This document shows, one piece after another, positions 60,737 through 64,000 of a stretch of 64,000 nt of DNA. Position numbers and translations under genes: made by a program. The stretch comes from WHSW01 sp963705955 (GTDB lineage: Bacteria > Actinomycetota > Thermoleophilia > Solirubrobacterales > 70-9), in NCBI GenBank assembly GCA_963705955.1, contig CAVPLH010000009.1:48801-112800 (forward strand), written 5' to 3'. The notes beneath the pieces were generated by a model. It saw nothing but the letters and a program-made list of their open reading frames with translations, was not told the origin of the DNA and searched no databases. The stretch's first letter is position 1. Each line of letters opens with the position of its first letter.

Positions 60737-61552
60737 CTAGTCGCCATTCTGCCCCAGGGGGGCCTGTGGTGTCGAGAGCGCGCCGCCGCTGCCGAGATCC
60801 TGGCTTTCGGGCGCGATCGCCGCGCCGGCGGCGCCCGAGCCGGTGCCCCCGCTCGCGCCGCTCCCCGACACCTCTACGACCTGCGCGGCCGGGAAGCTCG
60901 ATTTGAGGTCGTCGAGCGACTTCGATGCGCCGTCCTTGGCGTCGAAGACGCCCGAGTAGATGACGTAGTTGCCGGCCGGGAGGCTCGGGTAGAGGTCGGA
61001 GTCGAGCACCCCGACCCCGGTCGCGCCGTTCGCCTCCGCATCGCTGACCGCGGCGTCGACGGCGTCTGCCGAGGTCCCGTCCTTCGGCAGCGTGCTGAGC
61101 TGGACCGTGAACCCGTTCGTGCCCGGGGGCCAGTCGCTGGTCACCGCGCCACTCGCCGAGCTGTCGGATCCCTGCGGGGTGGTCGCCGTCGTCGTCGTCG
61201 TCGCGCCGTTGGCGCCGACCTGGATCGTCTGCGCGGGTGGCTGGTCGTTGCTCGTGTCGCCACGGCCGATCAGGACCCCGATCAGCAGCATGCCGCCGAG
61301 GAGCGCCACTCCGAGCACCGCGCCCAACGGCGAGACGTCGTTGGGACGACCGTCGCCGGCCGGTTCGGCCGGGGCGGCCGCCTCGGCGGGGCGCTCGCCC
61401 GCCTGCTCGGCGACCGCTACGCGGGGCGGCCCGCGACGGTTGCCGCAATTGAGGCAGTAACGCTGGTCGACGGCCATCGGGGCGCCGCACTGCGGGCAGG
61501 ACCCGCCCTCCGAGCCCGTGGGCGCCTGAGGTGGCTGTTGCGTGGCGGCCAT
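60737..61552 (-). CDS. zinc-ribbon single-pass membrane protein with SPOR-like domain
   Basis: 271 residues. An N-terminal zinc ribbon (SCPQCGAPMAVDQRYCLNCG, split as CPQCG and CLNCG, residues about 20-38) is followed by a Pro/Ala/Glu linker, a membrane helix at about 77-97 (LGAVLGVALLGGMLLIGVLIG, split as GVALLGGMLLIGVL) and an extracellular part. The latter holds a SPOR-like repeat pattern (FTVQLSTLPKDGTSADAV and YVIYSGVFDAKDGA), the fold that binds denuded peptidoglycan. ATG 61552 is preferred over GTG 61555. First gene of a three-gene minus-strand run ending at 58426. Confidence 0.72.
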   Translation of the reverse strand: MAATQQPPQAPTGSEGGSCPQCGAPMAVDQRYCLNCGNRRGPPRVAVAEQAGERPAEAAAPAEPAGDGRPNDVSPLGAVLGVALLGGMLLIGVLIGRGDTSNDQPPAQTIQVGANGATTTTTATTPQGSDSSASGAVTSDWPPGTNGFTVQLSTLPKDGTSADAVDAAVSDAEANGATGVGVLDSDLYPSLPAGNYVIYSGVFDAKDGASKSLDDLKSSFPAAQVVEVSGSGASGGTGSGAAGAAIAPESQDLGSGGALSTPQAPLGQNGD

Positions 61553-61758
61553 CACCGGTATTCAACAGCCTCGCGCGGGTGGGGTTGCGCGCGGTCCCGT
61601 CAGAGTAGGCTCAGCGGCGCGATGGAGGCCGGCGAAGACGTACGCTCGCGCTCCAGCGGAGGCGCCGGAGCCGGCGCCAGGGCCGCGATCGATTCCGCCC
61701 CCGGGCTGGCCCGGATCGCGGCGGGCGCGTGGCTGCGAACCGCGCTCCCGGCGACCTG

Positions 61759-62991
61759 ATGGCGGTGATCCGCGACCGCGGCGAGCGCGCGACCCTGCCG
61801 CCGTTCGAGGGCGAGCACGAGCAGCTGCGGGAGACGATCTCCCGGTGGGTCGAAACCGAGATCGTCCCGAACGTCGACGAGTGGGAGGCGGCGCGCGAGT
61901 TTCCGCGCGCTCTGTATCGACGCGCAGGCGAGCTCGGGTTCCTCGGCCTCAAGTACCCGGAGTCGCTCGGCGGCCAGGGCGGCGACTACATCCACGATGC
62001 GGTCTGGGCCGAGGAGCTCGCCGCCGCGGGCGCGTCGGGCGGCGTCGGCGCCGGCCTCGGCGCTCATACCGGGATCGCGACGCCACCGGTGTTCAGGTTC
62101 GGAACCCCCGATCAGCACGAGCGCTTCCTGCGTCCCGCGATCCGGGGCGAGCGGATCGGCGCCCTCGGGATCACCGAGCCGGGCGCCGGCTCCGACGTCG
62201 CGTCTATTCGCACCGAGGCGCGACGCGTCGACGGTGGCTACGTGGTCAACGGCTCGAAGACGTTCATCACCAACGGCGCCCGCGCCGACTTCCTGGTCTG
62301 CGCGACGAAGACGACCCCCGACGGAGGCCACCACGGGATCTCATTCCTGATCCTCGAGCGCGAGATGGACGGCTACGAGGTCGCCCGCAAGCTCGAGAAG
62401 ATGGGCTGGCACTCGTCCGACACCGCGGAGCTCGCATTCGCCGACGTCGAGGTGCCGGAGGAGAACCTGCTCGGGCCCGAGAACGGCGGCTTCTACCTGA
62501 TCATGGCCAACTTCCAGTGGGAGCGGCTGCTGATGGCGCTCGGCGCGGTCGGGGCGATGCGGCGCCTGCTCGAGGTCGCGGTCGCCTACGCGGGCGAGCG
62601 CGAGGCCTTCGGGCGCCCGATCGGGCGCTTTCAGGCGATCCGTCACAAGATCGCCGAGATCGCCGTCAAGGGAGAGGTGGCGCGGGCACTCACCTACAGC
62701 GCTCTGCGCGCGTTCGTCGCTCCCGAGGCGCGGCGCCGGGAGGCGATCGCTCAGGGTGACCTGGCGCATCCGTCGGTGACCGCCGGGACGCGCGAGGTGA
62801 CGATGGCGAAGCTCCATTCGCAGCGGGCCTGCGTCGAGGTTGCCGACGAGGTCGTCCAGATTCTCGGCGGCTACGGATACATGCGCGAGTACGGGGTCGA
62901 ACGGGCGCTTCGCGACGCGCGGCTCGGCCCGATCGGCGGCGGCACCGACGAGGTCATGAAGGAGATCCTCGGGCGCCAACTCGGGATCTGA
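61759..62991 (+). CDS. acyl-CoA dehydrogenase (second copy)
   Basis: 410 residues from ATG 61759 (GTG 61729 is an alternative). The same landmarks as the copy at 47074 appear: GALGITEPGAGSDVASIRTE (split as GITEPGAGSDVAS), FITNGARADFLV, REAFGRPIGRFQAIRHK and LGGYGYMREYGVERALRDARL (split as LGGYGYMREYG). About 25 extra residues (FVAPEARRREAIAQGDLAHP) lie in the C-terminal helical domain near residue 325, an insertion not present in the other copy. Together with the short-chain dehydrogenase downstream it suggests another round of fatty-acid-like oxidation. Confidence 0.92.
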   Translation: MAVIRDRGERATLPPFEGEHEQLRETISRWVETEIVPNVDEWEAAREFPRALYRRAGELGFLGLKYPESLGGQGGDYIHDAVWAEELAAAGASGGVGAGLGAHTGIATPPVFRFGTPDQHERFLRPAIRGERIGALGITEPGAGSDVASIRTEARRVDGGYVVNGSKTFITNGARADFLVCATKTTPDGGHHGISFLILEREMDGYEVARKLEKMGWHSSDTAELAFADVEVPEENLLGPENGGFYLIMANFQWERLLMALGAVGAMRRLLEVAVAYAGEREAFGRPIGRFQAIRHKIAEIAVKGEVARALTYSALRAFVAPEARRREAIAQGDLAHPSVTAGTREVTMAKLHSQRACVEVADEVVQILGGYGYMREYGVERALRDARLGPIGGGTDEVMKEILGRQLGI

Positions 62992-63082
62992 CCTTCTCGG
63001 GCGCGGCCCCGTGGCCAACGCCAATAGCATCCGCGGACCGTTACACCGACTGACGTAATCGACAGGGGAGTGAATCGAGAAC

Positions 63083-63913
63083 ATGGGACTGCTTGACGGC
63101 AAGGCCGCGATCGTCACCGGCTCCGCCCGCGGCATCGGTCGCGCGACGGCGGAGCGTTTCGTCGCCGAGGGCGCGCGGGTGCTGATCAACGACATCGACG
63201 GCGACGTCGCCGAGCAGGCGGCGAGCGAGATCGACGGCGAGACGGCCGTATTCGCGGGCGACCTGACCGAGCCGGGCGTTCCGGACGAGCTGGTCTCGAC
63301 CGCGATCGAGGCGTTCGGCTCGGTCGATGTCGTCGTCAACAACGCCGGCTACACATGGGACGGCGTCGTGCACCGGATGAGCGACGAGCAGTTCCAGGCG
63401 ATGCTCGACATCCACACGATCGTCCCGTTCCGCGTCACCCGCGCGATCGCGCCGCATTGGCGCGAGGCGGCGAAGGCCGAGAAGGCCGAGGGCAAGGAGG
63501 TCTTCCGCAAGCTCGTCAACGTCTCCTCGATCTCGGGGACGATGGGCAACGCGGGCCAGGCCAACTACTCGGCCGCGAAGGCCGGGGTCGTCGGGATGAC
63601 GAAGACGCTCGCCAAGGAGTGGGGGGCGTTCAAGATCAACTGCAACTGCGTCGCCTTCGGGTTCATCGAGACGAGGCTCACCCAGGCGAAGGAGAAGGGC
63701 GAGTCGATGCAGACGGCGAGCGGTGAGCAGGTCGCGCTCGGGATCCCGGAGCAGATGCGCTCGATGGCGGCGATGGTGATCCCGCTCGGGCGCCCGGCGC
63801 AGCCCGAAGAGGCGGCGGGACCGGTGCTGTTCCTCGCCTCTGAGCTGGCGAACTACGTCCACGGCCAGGTCCTCAATGTGACCGGCGGGCAGTTCGGGGG
63901 GATGTACACATAG
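63083..63913 (+). CDS. SDR-family 3-oxoacyl reductase-like dehydrogenase
   Basis: 276 residues. Cofactor motif TGSARGIG (12-19), NNAG (86-89), catalytic Ser149, Tyr162 and Lys166 (NVSSISG and YSAAKAG), and the C-terminal GQVLNVTGGQFGGMYT are all present, placing it with FabG-like or 3-hydroxyacyl-CoA dehydrogenases. A 25-residue charged insert (REAAKAEKAEGKEVFRKL) precedes the catalytic Ser. A GGGGAG site lies upstream of ATG 63083. It probably acts with the acyl-CoA dehydrogenase gene 91 bases upstream. Confidence 0.9.
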   Translation: MGLLDGKAAIVTGSARGIGRATAERFVAEGARVLINDIDGDVAEQAASEIDGETAVFAGDLTEPGVPDELVSTAIEAFGSVDVVVNNAGYTWDGVVHRMSDEQFQAMLDIHTIVPFRVTRAIAPHWREAAKAEKAEGKEVFRKLVNVSSISGTMGNAGQANYSAAKAGVVGMTKTLAKEWGAFKINCNCVAFGFIETRLTQAKEKGESMQTASGEQVALGIPEQMRSMAAMVIPLGRPAQPEEAAGPVLFLASELANYVHGQVLNVTGGQFGGMYT

Positions 63914-64000
63914 GGCCGCGCGCCGGGCTCTGCGCGGGGCTCGGCGCCGCTGTGATCGCCGTCGCGGCCTGCGCGGCCGATCAGCCGGCGCCCACACCGC
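63914..64000 (+). other. window end, possible start of a lipoprotein gene
   Basis: From about 63928 one plus frame reads GLCAGLGAAVIAVAACAADQPAP, a lipoprotein-like signal (Cys in VAAC), but it has no ATG or GTG before GTG 63952, and the frame runs off the window. A gene starting within the next bases is likely; nothing can be assigned. Confidence 0.25.

Noticed and set aside
63914..64000. New lipoprotein gene at the right edge
   Set aside because: No start codon in frame before GTG 63952 and the sequence ends too soon to judge.

Overview
The window is very GC-rich, with GTG and TTG starts common, many 1- and 4-base stop/start overlaps, and short intergenic gaps. Its gene content (paired MlaE/YrbE permeases, DUF3618/Act_Hol-X/DUF4235 envelope genes, a SigB/SigF-type sigma factor, acyl-CoA catabolism, BolA plus CGFS glutaredoxin) points to a high-GC actinobacterium. 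The style resembles Thermoleophilia (Solirubrobacterales/Gaiellales), but that placement is inference. No rRNA, tRNA, CRISPR array, integrase or transposase was recognised; this looks like chromosomal core and accessory DNA.

Layout. 0.1-8.5 kb: a minus-strand run of two MlaE-type lipid permeases, an MlaF-type ATPase, a large RND/MMPL exporter, a thioredoxin-fold membrane protein, a B3/B4-domain protein and three small envelope proteins. 8.6-13.6 kb: a lipoprotein, two tandem PQQ-type sugar dehydrogenases and an aldehyde dehydrogenase. 13.6-19.1 kb: a DUF899 protein, a membrane protein and cobalamin-dependent MetH preceded by a SAM-I (S-box) riboswitch candidate. 19.1-24.5 kb: glycosyltransferase, flippase-like membrane domain, a membrane phosphatase-like protein, a HemQ/chlorite dismutase family protein and a secreted DUF6636 protein. 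24.5-30.7 kb: ferredoxin-NADP reductase, a 60-base tandem repeat, a broken AbiEi/DUF559 gene, then an iron-sulfur/thiol set (BolA, CGFS glutaredoxin, A-type carrier, GST_N-like protein) around an ABC-F ATPase. 30.7-35.7 kb: epimerase, DegV, three small envelope genes, TetR regulator with nitrilase-family amidase. 35.7-40.7 kb: a stress-signalling set (PP2C phosphatase with PAS/GAF, STAS protein, SigF-like sigma factor) beside a small-RNA candidate that has its own SigF-type promoter and a terminator hairpin. 40.7-48.3 kb: epimerase, then an acyl-CoA catabolic operon (enoyl-CoA hydratase, carboxyltransferase, BKACE, CaiB/BaiF, MerR) divergent from an acyl-CoA dehydrogenase. 48.3-57.5 kb: a sugar ABC uptake operon with GH4 glycosidase, BadF-type kinase and ROK regulator, divergent from a SIS-domain protein. 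57.5-64 kb: small YciI and SnoaL-like proteins, zinc-ribbon/low-complexity membrane proteins, a second acyl-CoA dehydrogenase and an SDR oxidoreductase.

Several genes are interrupted by single-base frame changes. In each case the joined length is a whole number of codons plus one base per proposed insertion (or minus one for a deletion). Eight fit a one-base insertion and two fit a one-base deletion. The simplest explanation is residual sequencing or assembly error, so the affected genes may be intact in the living organism. The most interesting non-coding finds are the SigF-promoter small RNA with a six-C hairpin loop, the S-box that overlaps the 5' end of metH, and two heptamer-based inverted repeats.
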